Assembly (NCBI GenBank): GCA_951813575.1
Contig: OX638375.1
Location: forward strand, 2,867,042 to 2,931,041
Reading direction: 5' to 3'
Source of the DNA: Candidatus Binatia bacterium
Lineage (GTDB): Bacteria; Desulfobacterota; Binatia; UBA9968; JAJDTQ01
Length of the DNA: 64,000 bases
Below the pieces are notes generated by a model. The model worked only from the letters and a program-made list of their open reading frames with translations, did no database searches and was not told where the DNA came from. Shown here piece after piece: positions 57,644 to 64,000 of the stretch (positions are counted from its first letter, which is position 1; every line of letters begins with the position of its first letter). The position numbers and the translations under genes were made by a program.

Positions 57644-58816
57644 ATGGCTTGTGACCCCATCTACCTCAGCTTTTCCGACGCGGAGTACCAACGCCGGAAT
57701 GCGGCGGTGCAGGCACGCATGGATCGGCTCGGCCTCGACGCCGTGGTGTTCTACGGCAGCCGCACCGCGCCGGACATCCACTACCTGTCGAACTGGCTCA
57801 CCACCTCCGAGGCCTACTTCATCTATCCGCGCGAGGGAGAGCCCACGCTGTTCGTGCAGTTGTCCAATCATCTGCCCAACGCCAAGCGCATGGCCGTCAT
57901 CGACGACGTCCGTTTCGGCGGCTCCAGCCCCACGGGGTCGGTGGATTCTGTGCCGCGGGTGCTGGAGAACCTGAAGGAACGGGGCCTGGAGAAGGGCAAC
58001 GTGGCCCTTTGCGGCAACGTCCCCTACCGGCACTACCTGCGGCTCGTGGAGGCGCTGCCCGGAGTCAAGTGGTCGGATTTCAGCGCCGAGATGCGCAACC
58101 AGCGCCAGGTCAAGAGCGCCGAAGAGATCGAGCGCCTGCGCCAGGCCTCGGCCATGAGCGACGACTCGGTGGCGGCCCTGCGCGAGCGGGCGCGGCCCGG
58201 CATCCCGGAGCACGAGCTGGCCCGCATCGTCGAGGACGTCTACCTGGGGAAGGGCGGCATCAACGGCATCCACTTCATGATCACCACCTCCATGCACGAC
58301 CCCAAGGGCGGCGTGCCGCAGCAGCACCTGTCCGACCGCGTCCTGCAGAAGGGCGACGTGCTGGTGACCGAGATCAGCACCAACTACGCCGGCTACACCG
58401 GACAGGTCCTGCGCACTTTCACCATCGGCGAGGAGCCCACGCCCGAGTACCAGCGGCTCCACGACGTGGCCATGGAGGCCTTCGACCGCATCGCCGGCGT
58501 CATCAAGGCGGGAGCCGGAGTGGAGCCGGCGCTGGCGGCCGCGGACGTGGTCCACGAGCGCGGCTTCACGGTCTATGACGACGTGGTCCACGGCGCCAGC
58601 CAGTTGCCGCCGATCCTGCGGACCCGTAAGACCACCCGCGGGACGCCGCCGGATTTCCGCTTCGAGACCAACATGTGCCTGGTGATTCAGCCCAACGTGG
58701 TGACCGAGGACGGGTTGCGCGGGGTCCAGTTCGGCGAGATGATGCGGGTGACCGATACCGGGGTGGAAAACATGCACGATTGCCCGAGAGAGCTCATCGT
58801 GTGCCGTAAGGGATAA
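57644..58816 (+). CDS. M24-fold protein with altered metal site (creatinase/aminopeptidase P-like)
   Basis: Pita-bread protein of 390 residues with the N-terminal creatinase domain (VVFYGSRTAPDIHYLSNWL). In true M24 metallopeptidases the ligands are Asp, Asp, His, Glu, Glu. Here the first is Glu (LVTEIS), the second is missing (GYTGQ), the His remains (VVHGAS), the fourth is Gln (VIQPN) and only the last Glu (FGEMMRV) is intact. A two-metal centre is therefore unlikely, and a creatinase-like, metal-free hydrolase is possible. It follows the MFS gene by 27 bases. Confidence 0.82.
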   Translation: MACDPIYLSFSDAEYQRRNAAVQARMDRLGLDAVVFYGSRTAPDIHYLSNWLTTSEAYFIYPREGEPTLFVQLSNHLPNAKRMAVIDDVRFGGSSPTGSVDSVPRVLENLKERGLEKGNVALCGNVPYRHYLRLVEALPGVKWSDFSAEMRNQRQVKSAEEIERLRQASAMSDDSVAALRERARPGIPEHELARIVEDVYLGKGGINGIHFMITTSMHDPKGGVPQQHLSDRVLQKGDVLVTEISTNYAGYTGQVLRTFTIGEEPTPEYQRLHDVAMEAFDRIAGVIKAGAGVEPALAAADVVHERGFTVYDDVVHGASQLPPILRTRKTTRGTPPDFRFETNMCLVIQPNVVTEDGLRGVQFGEMMRVTDTGVENMHDCPRELIVCRKG

Positions 58817-58839
58817 CCGCGGGGAGGGGCCTGCCGGAA

Positions 58840-59733
58840 ATGTCCGTGGCTTGTTTCAGGAAGGGATATGCGGCCGGCTTGGCGCTGGCGCTGTGGGCGC
58901 TCTTGTGGCTATGCCCGGCCGGCGCCGCGGACGACCCCGTGGCGCGGGGGAAGTACCTTGCCCGGGCGGGCCTCTGCATCGCCTGCCACACCGATTTCAA
59001 GAACAAGGGCGCCGAGCTTGCCGGCGGCTACGCCATCGAGGTGCCCTTCGGGGTCATCTACAGCACCAACATCACCCCGGACCCGCAGACCGGCATCGGC
59101 CACTGGAGCGACGAGGATTTCCTCCGGGCCCTGCGGAGCGGGGTAGGGCGCCAAGGCCAGCACCTCTTCCCGGCCTTCCCCTACACCTCCTTCACCAACA
59201 TGACCGACCAGGACATCCTGGCCCTCAAGGCCTACCTGTCCACGGTGAAGCCCGTGCGCAGGGAGAACCGGCCGCCCGAGTTGACGACGCCCTTCGGCTG
59301 GCGTTTCCTGCTGGCGGGCTGGAAATGGCGTTACTTCGAGGAAGGCCCGCGGACGCCGGACCCCGGCAGATCCCCCCAGTGGAACCGCGGCGCCTACCTC
59401 GTGCGGGCGGTCTCGCACTGCGCGGAGTGCCACACACCACGGGACTGGGCGGGCGGACTGCAACGCGACCTTCTCATGGCGGGGGCCGCCGACGGCCCCG
59501 AGGGCGAGACCGCCCCCAACATCACGGCGCACCCGAAGACCGGCCTGGCCGACTGGTCGGTGGAGGACATGGTTGAGTTGCTCAAGAGCAGCTACAAGCC
59601 CGACGGCGACAACGTCCAGGGCCTGATGGAGCGCGTCATCATCCACGGCTACGAGCACATGACCGACGAAGACCTCACTGCCATCGCCGTCTACCTGCGT
59701 TCATTGCCGCCCATCGACAACCGGATCGAGTAG
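58840..59733 (+). CDS. diheme cytochrome c, alcohol-dehydrogenase-subunit type
   Basis: Exported c-type cytochrome of 297 residues. A Sec signal (GLALALWALLWLCPAGAA) precedes two heme sites, CIACH at residues 46-50 and CAECH at 194-198. Methionine ligands are probably in NMTDQD and HMTDED. YSTNITPDPQTGIGHWSDEDF and APNITAHPKTGLADWS are the repeated strands of membrane alcohol/gluconate dehydrogenase cytochromes. No dehydrogenase partner is adjacent, which is unusual; it may accept electrons from another periplasmic enzyme. Confidence 0.9.
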   Translation: MSVACFRKGYAAGLALALWALLWLCPAGAADDPVARGKYLARAGLCIACHTDFKNKGAELAGGYAIEVPFGVIYSTNITPDPQTGIGHWSDEDFLRALRSGVGRQGQHLFPAFPYTSFTNMTDQDILALKAYLSTVKPVRRENRPPELTTPFGWRFLLAGWKWRYFEEGPRTPDPGRSPQWNRGAYLVRAVSHCAECHTPRDWAGGLQRDLLMAGAADGPEGETAPNITAHPKTGLADWSVEDMVELLKSSYKPDGDNVQGLMERVIIHGYEHMTDEDLTAIAVYLRSLPPIDNRIE

Positions 59734-59870
59734 GACCGCATCCTCTTCTCCGCCATCCCGGACCCTCCTCCGTCACCTCCCGCTCAGCCAGCGCCATCCC
59801 GAGCCGCCCAACGTCACCGGGACCACCTTCCCGTGACCCCGGGCCCCTCCCGGCCATCCGGGTCACCCTC

Positions 59871-59971
59871 CTGTCACCCGGGCCACCCTCCCGTCACCCG
59901 GGCCGCCCTCCCGTCACCCGGGCCGCCCTCCCGTCACCCGGGCCGCCCTCCCGTCACCCCGGGCCGCCCTC
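59871..59971. repeat. 20-base tandem repeat, five units
   Basis: Units of the type CCGTCACCCGGGCCGCCCTC; three are identical (59891-59950), the first differs slightly and the fifth has one extra base. There are no spacers, so not CRISPR. The array runs straight into the left arm of the REP-like element. Confidence 0.85.
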
Positions 59972-59973
59972 CC

Positions 59974-60115
59974 GTCACCCCGGGCTTGACCCGGGGTCCA
60001 GGCATTGAGCCGCCGCACCCCGTCCCAATGCCGTGTAGCGGGTCACCGCTGGCTGCGCCGTACCGTGGCCTCCCCCGTGCCCCCACCCTGGACCCCGGGT
60101 CAAGCCCGGGGTGAC
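59974..60115. repeat. 29-bp perfect inverted repeat, REP-like (copy 2)
   Basis: Arms at 59974-60002 and 60087-60115 are exact reverse complements, 84 bases apart. The arms match copy 1 at 47.5 kb, and both loops begin CATTGA, so this is a dispersed intergenic element rather than a chance palindrome. Confidence 0.88.
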
Positions 60116-60203
60116 GGGAAGAGAGCCCGGGGTGACGGGAAGAGAGCCCGGGGTGACAGGAAGGAGAGCCGGGTCTCCTCGATTCCGGAACAAGGCAGCG
60201 TTG

Positions 60204-60260
60204 TCCGTCATCCCGGACTTGATCCGTCATCCCGGACTTGATCCGTCATCCCGGACTTGA
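60204..60260. repeat. 19-base triple tandem repeat invading a gene end
   Basis: Three exact copies of a 19-base unit (TCCGTCATCCCGGACTTGA) lie at 60204-60222, 60223-60241 and 60242-60260. The last copy supplies the stop codon region of the amidohydrolase gene. Confidence 0.9.
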
Positions 60261-61250
60261 TCCGGGATCCAGGCCCAGCAACCTGGCGGCGTTCCCGCCG
60301 CAAACCGCGTCGCAGCCGCCCAGCCCGGCCTGCTCCAGCAGTCCCAGCGGATCGGTCTCCCCCATGTCGTAGGGGTAGTCGGTGCCCAGCAGGAGCCGCT
60401 CCGCGCCGGCCAGGTCGCGCAGGAAGGCGAGCATGCGGGGGTCGTGCAGGATGGTGTCGAAGTAGAAGCGGCGGAAGTACGTTTCCGGATCGCCGGGGAC
60501 CGCCCGGGCCGCGGCGACCGCGCCGTGGCCGTGGACTACCCGGCCGAGAAGATAGGGGAGGGCGCCGCCGCCGTGGACCAGGCAGATATTGAGGGAGGGA
60601 TAGCGTTCCAGCACGCCCCCCAGAATCAATGAGGCCGCGGCGATGGCCGTGTCCATGGGATTGCCCACCAGGTTGTTCATGAAGTACCGGCCCAGCCGTT
60701 CCGGGGCCGCCACCCGGTGGGGATGCAGTTGAACCAGCACTCCCAGGTCGGCGGCGCATTCGAAGAACGGACGGAACGCCTCGTCGTCGAGGTTCACGCC
60801 GTTGATGTGGGTGCCGATCTCCACCATGCGGATGCCCAGCCCCTCTACGGCGTAGCGAAGCTCCTCCACCGCCTCCCGGGCCGACTGCATGGGGACCGTG
60901 GCCACGGGAATCAGCTCCGGCTCGCCGCGCGCCGCCTCGGCGTTGGTTTCGTTGAAGAGCCGCGACACCGTTTGCCCGTGAACTCCCTCCAACTGATAGG
61001 TCACGATGGTCATGGGCGGCGACAGCACCTGCCGGTCCAGCCCCCGCTCCTTCATGGCGTTCAACCGGGCCGGCAGGTCCGAGAGAAACGGCTGCAGCGC
61101 CGCGGGCCGGCCTTCCCCCACCCGGAGCGACAGGCCGCCGGAGCCGTCCTCCTCAATGTGGCAGCCGTGGCGGGTGCCTTCCCGGCGCATGGCGCGGATC
61201 CACTCGGGCGGGGTGAAGTGGGCATGGATGTCGATGACTTCTTTGGGCAT
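60246..61250 (-). CDS. amidohydrolase-family (ACMSD-like) decarboxylase
   Basis: Metal-dependent TIM-barrel enzyme of 334 residues of the amidohydrolase_2 group, which includes aminocarboxymuconate-semialdehyde and orsellinate-type decarboxylases. Ligands are His9 and His11 (DIHAHFTPP), a His in LVQLHPHRV, another in CLVHGGGALPYL, and the Asp of LLGTDYPYDMG. The last residues (LDPGSSPG) are encoded by an intergenic repeat, so the natural C-terminus has been replaced or extended. It is followed upstream by the AA_synth gene, same direction, 19 bases apart. Confidence 0.88.
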   Translation of the reverse strand: MPKEVIDIHAHFTPPEWIRAMRREGTRHGCHIEEDGSGGLSLRVGEGRPAALQPFLSDLPARLNAMKERGLDRQVLSPPMTIVTYQLEGVHGQTVSRLFNETNAEAARGEPELIPVATVPMQSAREAVEELRYAVEGLGIRMVEIGTHINGVNLDDEAFRPFFECAADLGVLVQLHPHRVAAPERLGRYFMNNLVGNPMDTAIAAASLILGGVLERYPSLNICLVHGGGALPYLLGRVVHGHGAVAAARAVPGDPETYFRRFYFDTILHDPRMLAFLRDLAGAERLLLGTDYPYDMGETDPLGLLEQAGLGGCDAVCGGNAARLLGLDPGSSPG

Positions 61251-61269
61251 CTTCGCTCCGGCGGGCAGG

Positions 61270-61845
61270 CTACTTCTTCTTGGCCATCACGTCGGCGGCG
61301 GCCAAATCCTCGCCGACCCGGTGGAACGGCCGGCCGGAGTCGCTGATGGCCAGGACCACCACGATCTCGTCGGCGTGCGGGGCGTCGGGTACGGAGACCT
61401 GCATCGAGTCGAAATGGCTGAACTTCCAGACGTCGTCCTTGTGGTGCAGCGGGCAATCGATGACCGTCCCCGGCCCGCCGATCTTCGTGGTGGAGGGCAT
61501 GACCGCGCTCGCCGGGCCGACGATCTCGCGCACCGGTTTGCCAAGGCGTGGATGCATCACCGCGGCGGCATGTTCCCGCTCCCCCTTCTCGCCGACGATG
61601 GCCGCCTTGCCGTAGCTGTGGACGGCGCCGCCGTCGATCCCCAGCGCGTCGATGGCGCGTTGAGCCAGAAGGCCGCCGAGCTCCGCGCCCGCCTTCTGCA
61701 ACTCTTCGAGCTTCTCGTCATAGACCCCCGCGTAGGGGTTGACGATGACCGCGATTACGGCGGCCTGACGCGACGCCGGCTCCACCGGCCGGTGGAGCTC
61801 GCGCCGGGTCTCCTCGACAATGGTGACGAGCTTGCGGATTTCCAT
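61270..61845 (-). CDS. AA_synth (DUF1185) family protein
   Basis: Protein of 191 residues of the amino acid synthesis family (Pfam AA_synth). VIVNPYAGVYDEKLEELQKAGAELG and the VHSYGKAAIVGEKGEREHAA region are the conserved core; IGGPGTVIDCPLHHKDDVW follows. The biochemical role is not established; such genes often sit with amidohydrolases and carboxylate carriers, as here. AGGAGG lies upstream of the ATG. Confidence 0.8.
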   Translation of the reverse strand: MEIRKLVTIVEETRRELHRPVEPASRQAAVIAVIVNPYAGVYDEKLEELQKAGAELGGLLAQRAIDALGIDGGAVHSYGKAAIVGEKGEREHAAAVMHPRLGKPVREIVGPASAVMPSTTKIGGPGTVIDCPLHHKDDVWKFSHFDSMQVSVPDAPHADEIVVVLAISDSGRPFHRVGEDLAAADVMAKKK

Positions 61846-61948
61846 ACGCCTTCCTCCTGGTGTCGACGGACCGGACCGGTTTACGCCAATATGCCACCAT
61901 GGATTCTCGTTGCAACGCCTCGCGTGTCGGCCTCCGAAGAATCCCGGT

Positions 61949-61977
61949 TTGACATCGACCCCCCGATGTTGTTTCTT
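61949..61977 (+). promoter_or_regulatory. candidate promoter of the second tctC gene
   Basis: A perfect -35 TTGACA (61949-61954) and a 17-base spacer are followed by a poor -10 TTTCTT (61972-61977). It lies about 50 bases upstream of the tctC start. The -10 is weak, so an activator would be needed if this is real. Confidence 0.3.
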
Positions 61978-62030
61978 GGGGAACCCCGAAAAATCGGGCA
62001 GATACGGCGCTTACGAACAGGAGGACGGTT

Positions 62031-63008
62031 ATGAGAAAGTGGGTTGCCATCACTGTTTTGTTTGCCCTGATAGCCTTTGCGCAGTCGACCGTTGTTTCGG
62101 CGGCGGACTTTCCCAAGAAGAACATTACGATCATCGTGGCGGGCTCTCCCGGCGGCGGTTTCGACCGGCTGGCCCGGGGCATCGGCAGGACCATGCGGAA
62201 ATACCTGCCCAAGGGCGTCCATCTGGTGGTCAAGAACATCACCGGCGGCGGCTTGGTCATCGGCACGGTGGCCATGTACAAGGCCAAGCCCGACGGCTAC
62301 ACGCTGGGACACCTTTTCACCGACGGCATGCTGGGCAAGCAGTTGATCAGCGGCGTCGCCAAGACCGGCTACGACGTCACCAAGTTCACCTACATCGCGC
62401 GGGTCGGAGCCGAGCCCTACAGCCTCATCGTGGGCAGGAACTCCAAGTTCCATACCCTTGAGGACCTCCGGAAGGCCAAGCGGGTGAAATGGGGCGTGGA
62501 AGGCATCGGCGTGTCGCGCTGGATTCCGACTTTCGTGGCGGCCAAGGAGCTGGGCATCCAGATGGACGTGGTGTCGGGGTACCGCGGCACCAGCGAGGGC
62601 ATCCCGGCCATGATCCGGAACGACTTCGACGTCTACCTGCAGCCCATCGACCACCCCACCACCGCCACCTACATCGCGTCGGGCGACGTGAGGCCGGTCC
62701 TCCACCTGCACGGCGAACGGCCGGTGAACGCTCCCGACACGCCGACGGCCAAGGAGAAGGGGGTCGATCTCCGCCTCTACGTGGGCCGCAGCATCGTGGC
62801 TCCTCCAGGTCTGTCCGATGACAGGAAGAAGATCCTGGAAGACCTGTTCATGAAGGCCATGACCGATCCGGAATACAAGGAGTTCCTGGCCAAGTCCAAG
62901 AGCCCCATCGTCCCCGGCGACTCCAAGGTGGCGCAGGCCGACCTGGACAACTACGTGAAGAGCTACAGCAAGTACACCCAGGCCATGCGCGACGCGTTGC
63001 CGAAGTAG
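62031..63008 (+). CDS. TctC-family periplasmic binding protein (2)
   Basis: Carboxylate/amino-acid-binding protein of 325 residues. A Sec signal (VAITVLFALIAFAQSTVVSA) is followed by DFPKKNITIIVAGSPGGGFDRLARGI, the Bug/TctC ligand loop. KPDGYTLGHLFTDGMLGKQL is the second family motif. AGGAGG sits six bases before the ATG. It has no TctA/B partner here; an MFS gene follows instead, separated by a perfect hairpin. It is divergent from the AA_synth and amidohydrolase genes, so the four may handle one compound. Confidence 0.92.
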   Translation: MRKWVAITVLFALIAFAQSTVVSAADFPKKNITIIVAGSPGGGFDRLARGIGRTMRKYLPKGVHLVVKNITGGGLVIGTVAMYKAKPDGYTLGHLFTDGMLGKQLISGVAKTGYDVTKFTYIARVGAEPYSLIVGRNSKFHTLEDLRKAKRVKWGVEGIGVSRWIPTFVAAKELGIQMDVVSGYRGTSEGIPAMIRNDFDVYLQPIDHPTTATYIASGDVRPVLHLHGERPVNAPDTPTAKEKGVDLRLYVGRSIVAPPGLSDDRKKILEDLFMKAMTDPEYKEFLAKSKSPIVPGDSKVAQADLDNYVKSYSKYTQAMRDALPK

Positions 63009-63029
63009 TGCGCCACAGGTAGCGGGGAC

Positions 63030-63048
63030 CGGTGACCCCGGGTCACCG
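63030..63048 (+). other. hairpin after the second tctC gene
   Basis: Nine-base arms CGGTGACCC and GGGTCACCG with a single central base; flanking GCGG and CCGC could extend the stem. There is no T-run. It lies between the binding-protein stop and the MFS start, as in two other operons of this window. Confidence 0.65.
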
Positions 63049-63070
63049 CTGCCGCAGAAAGCGAGATCGG

Positions 63071-64000
63071 ATGAATCAACCCGCCAACCCGGGTACCGGG
63101 CCGCGTCCGCCCATACCGCTGCCCTTTCACTACGCCTGGCTCATCGTCGCCGTCACCTTCTTCGCCAGCTTCAACGGTGCCGGAATCCGCGTGGTCCCCA
63201 CCGTGCTGATCCACCCGCTGGAAGCGGACTTCGGATGGGCCCGCTCGGCGATCACACTCGGGATCTCCATCAATCTCCTGCTCTACGGCGTCGCCGCGCC
63301 GGTGGTGGGTTGGATTCTGGACAAGTACGGGCCGCGCCGGGTCATGCTGACCTCGCTGACCCTGCTCTCGGTGGGTCTCTTGTGCACCACCTTCGTCAGC
63401 CAGTTGTGGCAGTTCTGGCTCACTTGGGGGGTCATGGTAGGGTTGGGAGCGGGCGGCATGTCCGGCGTGCTCTCCGCTTCGGTGGCGCATCGCTGGTTCA
63501 ACGCCCGGCGCGGGCAGGCGGTGGGAATCCTCAGCAGCGGCAGCTCCACGGGACAGATCGTCTTCATCCCGTTCATGCTGTTCATCGTGGCCTATACCGG
63601 CTGGCGCATGGGTTCCTACATACTGGTTGCCTGCACGGCCGCAGCGGTCACGCTGGTCTGGCTGCTCATGCGCGACAAGCCCGAGGATGTCGGCCTGGAG
63701 CCCTACAACGAGGGGCCCGGAGCCGTGACGGCGCCGGTGGTCGACAAGGCGGCGGCCAAACCGGAGGAAGCGAAGCCCGCGGGACCGGTCATGGGCATCA
63801 AGGACGCCATCAAGACCCCCACTTTCTGGCTCTTGTGCGGCGTGTTCTCCATCTGCGGCGGCACGGCCAACGGACTCATCGGGACCCACCTGCTTCCCCA
63901 TGCCCTGGAGAACGGGTTCGACAGACTTACCGTGGCCAGCGCCATTGGCATCATGGGGACCATGAACGTCATCGGGACCCTGTTCTCCGGTTGGCTGGCC
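63071..64000 (+). CDS. MFS transporter, OFA-like (2), partial
   Basis: Major facilitator; the first 310 residues are visible and the rest lies beyond the right edge. FHYAWLIVAVTFFASFNGAG is helix 1 and WILDKYGPRRVMLTSLT the loop 2-3 motif. The central loop is charged (KAAAKPEEAKPAG), then TFWLLCGVFSICGGTANGLIG starts the second half. It is a paralogue of the 56.3 kb carrier. It is probably co-transcribed with the binding-protein gene in front, an unusual pairing since MFS carriers do not normally use periplasmic binding proteins. Confidence 0.88.
   Translation, partial: MNQPANPGTGPRPPIPLPFHYAWLIVAVTFFASFNGAGIRVVPTVLIHPLEADFGWARSAITLGISINLLLYGVAAPVVGWILDKYGPRRVMLTSLTLLSVGLLCTTFVSQLWQFWLTWGVMVGLGAGGMSGVLSASVAHRWFNARRGQAVGILSSGSSTGQIVFIPFMLFIVAYTGWRMGSYILVACTAAAVTLVWLLMRDKPEDVGLEPYNEGPGAVTAPVVDKAAAKPEEAKPAGPVMGIKDAIKTPTFWLLCGVFSICGGTANGLIGTHLLPHALENGFDRLTVASAIGIMGTMNVIGTLFSGWLA

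Larger units (their letters stand above)
59734..60245. other. gene-free repeat-rich region
   Basis: Between the cytochrome and the convergent amidohydrolase, 512 bases contain a 20-base tandem array, the second copy of the 29-bp inverted repeat, and a 19-base triple repeat. Apparent frames are artefacts of the repeats. There is no terminator with a T-run. Confidence 0.65.

Noticed and set aside
59833..60230. Small proteins encoded in the repeat region
   Set aside because: The frames are translations of tandem repeats and appear on both strands with Pro/Arg/Gly-rich composition.

Overview
This is a contig from a GC-rich Gram-negative bacterium. It carries periplasmic binding proteins of two families, a Tat signal, an RND pump with its adaptor, and AGGAGG-like ribosome binding sites. 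The gene content is a dense mix of TctABC-type and dipeptide-type importers, UbiD-like, amidohydrolase and flavin (luciferase-like) oxidoreductases, a molybdenum hydroxylase, toxin-antitoxin pairs and REP-like palindromes. Such a mix is typical of uncultured soil or marine lineages such as Tectomicrobia or Alphaproteobacteria-like groups. That placement is inference; no rRNA or tRNA gene was seen.

Layout. 1-8.7 kb: dinB (cut by the left edge), radA, a flavin monooxygenase, a TauE exporter, a heterodimeric ABC exporter and a TetR regulator with a readable promoter/operator. 9-23.4 kb: peptide-import island. A complete dipeptide ABC operon (binding protein, two permeases, two ATPases) is followed by an alpha/beta hydrolase and an FMN hydroxy-acid dehydrogenase. 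A second ABC set (binding protein and permeases, no ATPases) lies beside two more copies of the same hydrolase, and a broken SDR gene separates the sets. 23.4-24.6 kb: an orphan antitoxin-like gene, a gene relic and a hicAB toxin-antitoxin pair with a palindromic operator. 24.6-26.6 kb: grdC and grdA of glycine reductase. grdA reads through an in-frame UGA as selenocysteine and has a matching SECIS hairpin. 26.8-29.8 kb: an M20 amidohydrolase and a TM0106-type nuclease. 29.8-32.6 kb: a YtrA-type GntR/ABC operon with a perfect operator. 32.6-37.1 kb: RND pump and adaptor. 37-39.2 kb: REP-like inverted repeat, cyclotransferase-like gene, PIN toxin and antitoxin. 39.4-47.4 kb: a catabolic operon (molybdenum hydroxylase M-L-S, NDP-forming acyl-CoA synthetase, enolase-superfamily enzyme, alpha/beta hydrolase). 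47.8-53.2 kb: ubiD-like gene, tctC-tctA-tctB and a DMT exporter. 53.3-59.7 kb: orphan dipeptide permease pair, luciferase-like enzyme, MFS carrier, degenerate M24 protein and a diheme cytochrome c. 60.2-64 kb: ACMSD-like amidohydrolase, AA_synth protein, another TctC and an MFS carrier cut by the right edge.

The genes point to scavenging of peptides, amino-acid derivatives and organic acids. Importers sit next to hydrolases, decarboxylase-like enzymes and amidohydrolases that could open the imported compounds. The most notable item is the grdA-grdC pair: a selenoprotein that ordinary gene callers would truncate, without the usual grdB and grdD partners in view. Three of the four substrate-binding-protein genes are followed by strong hairpins before the next cistron, which suggests differential expression within these operons.
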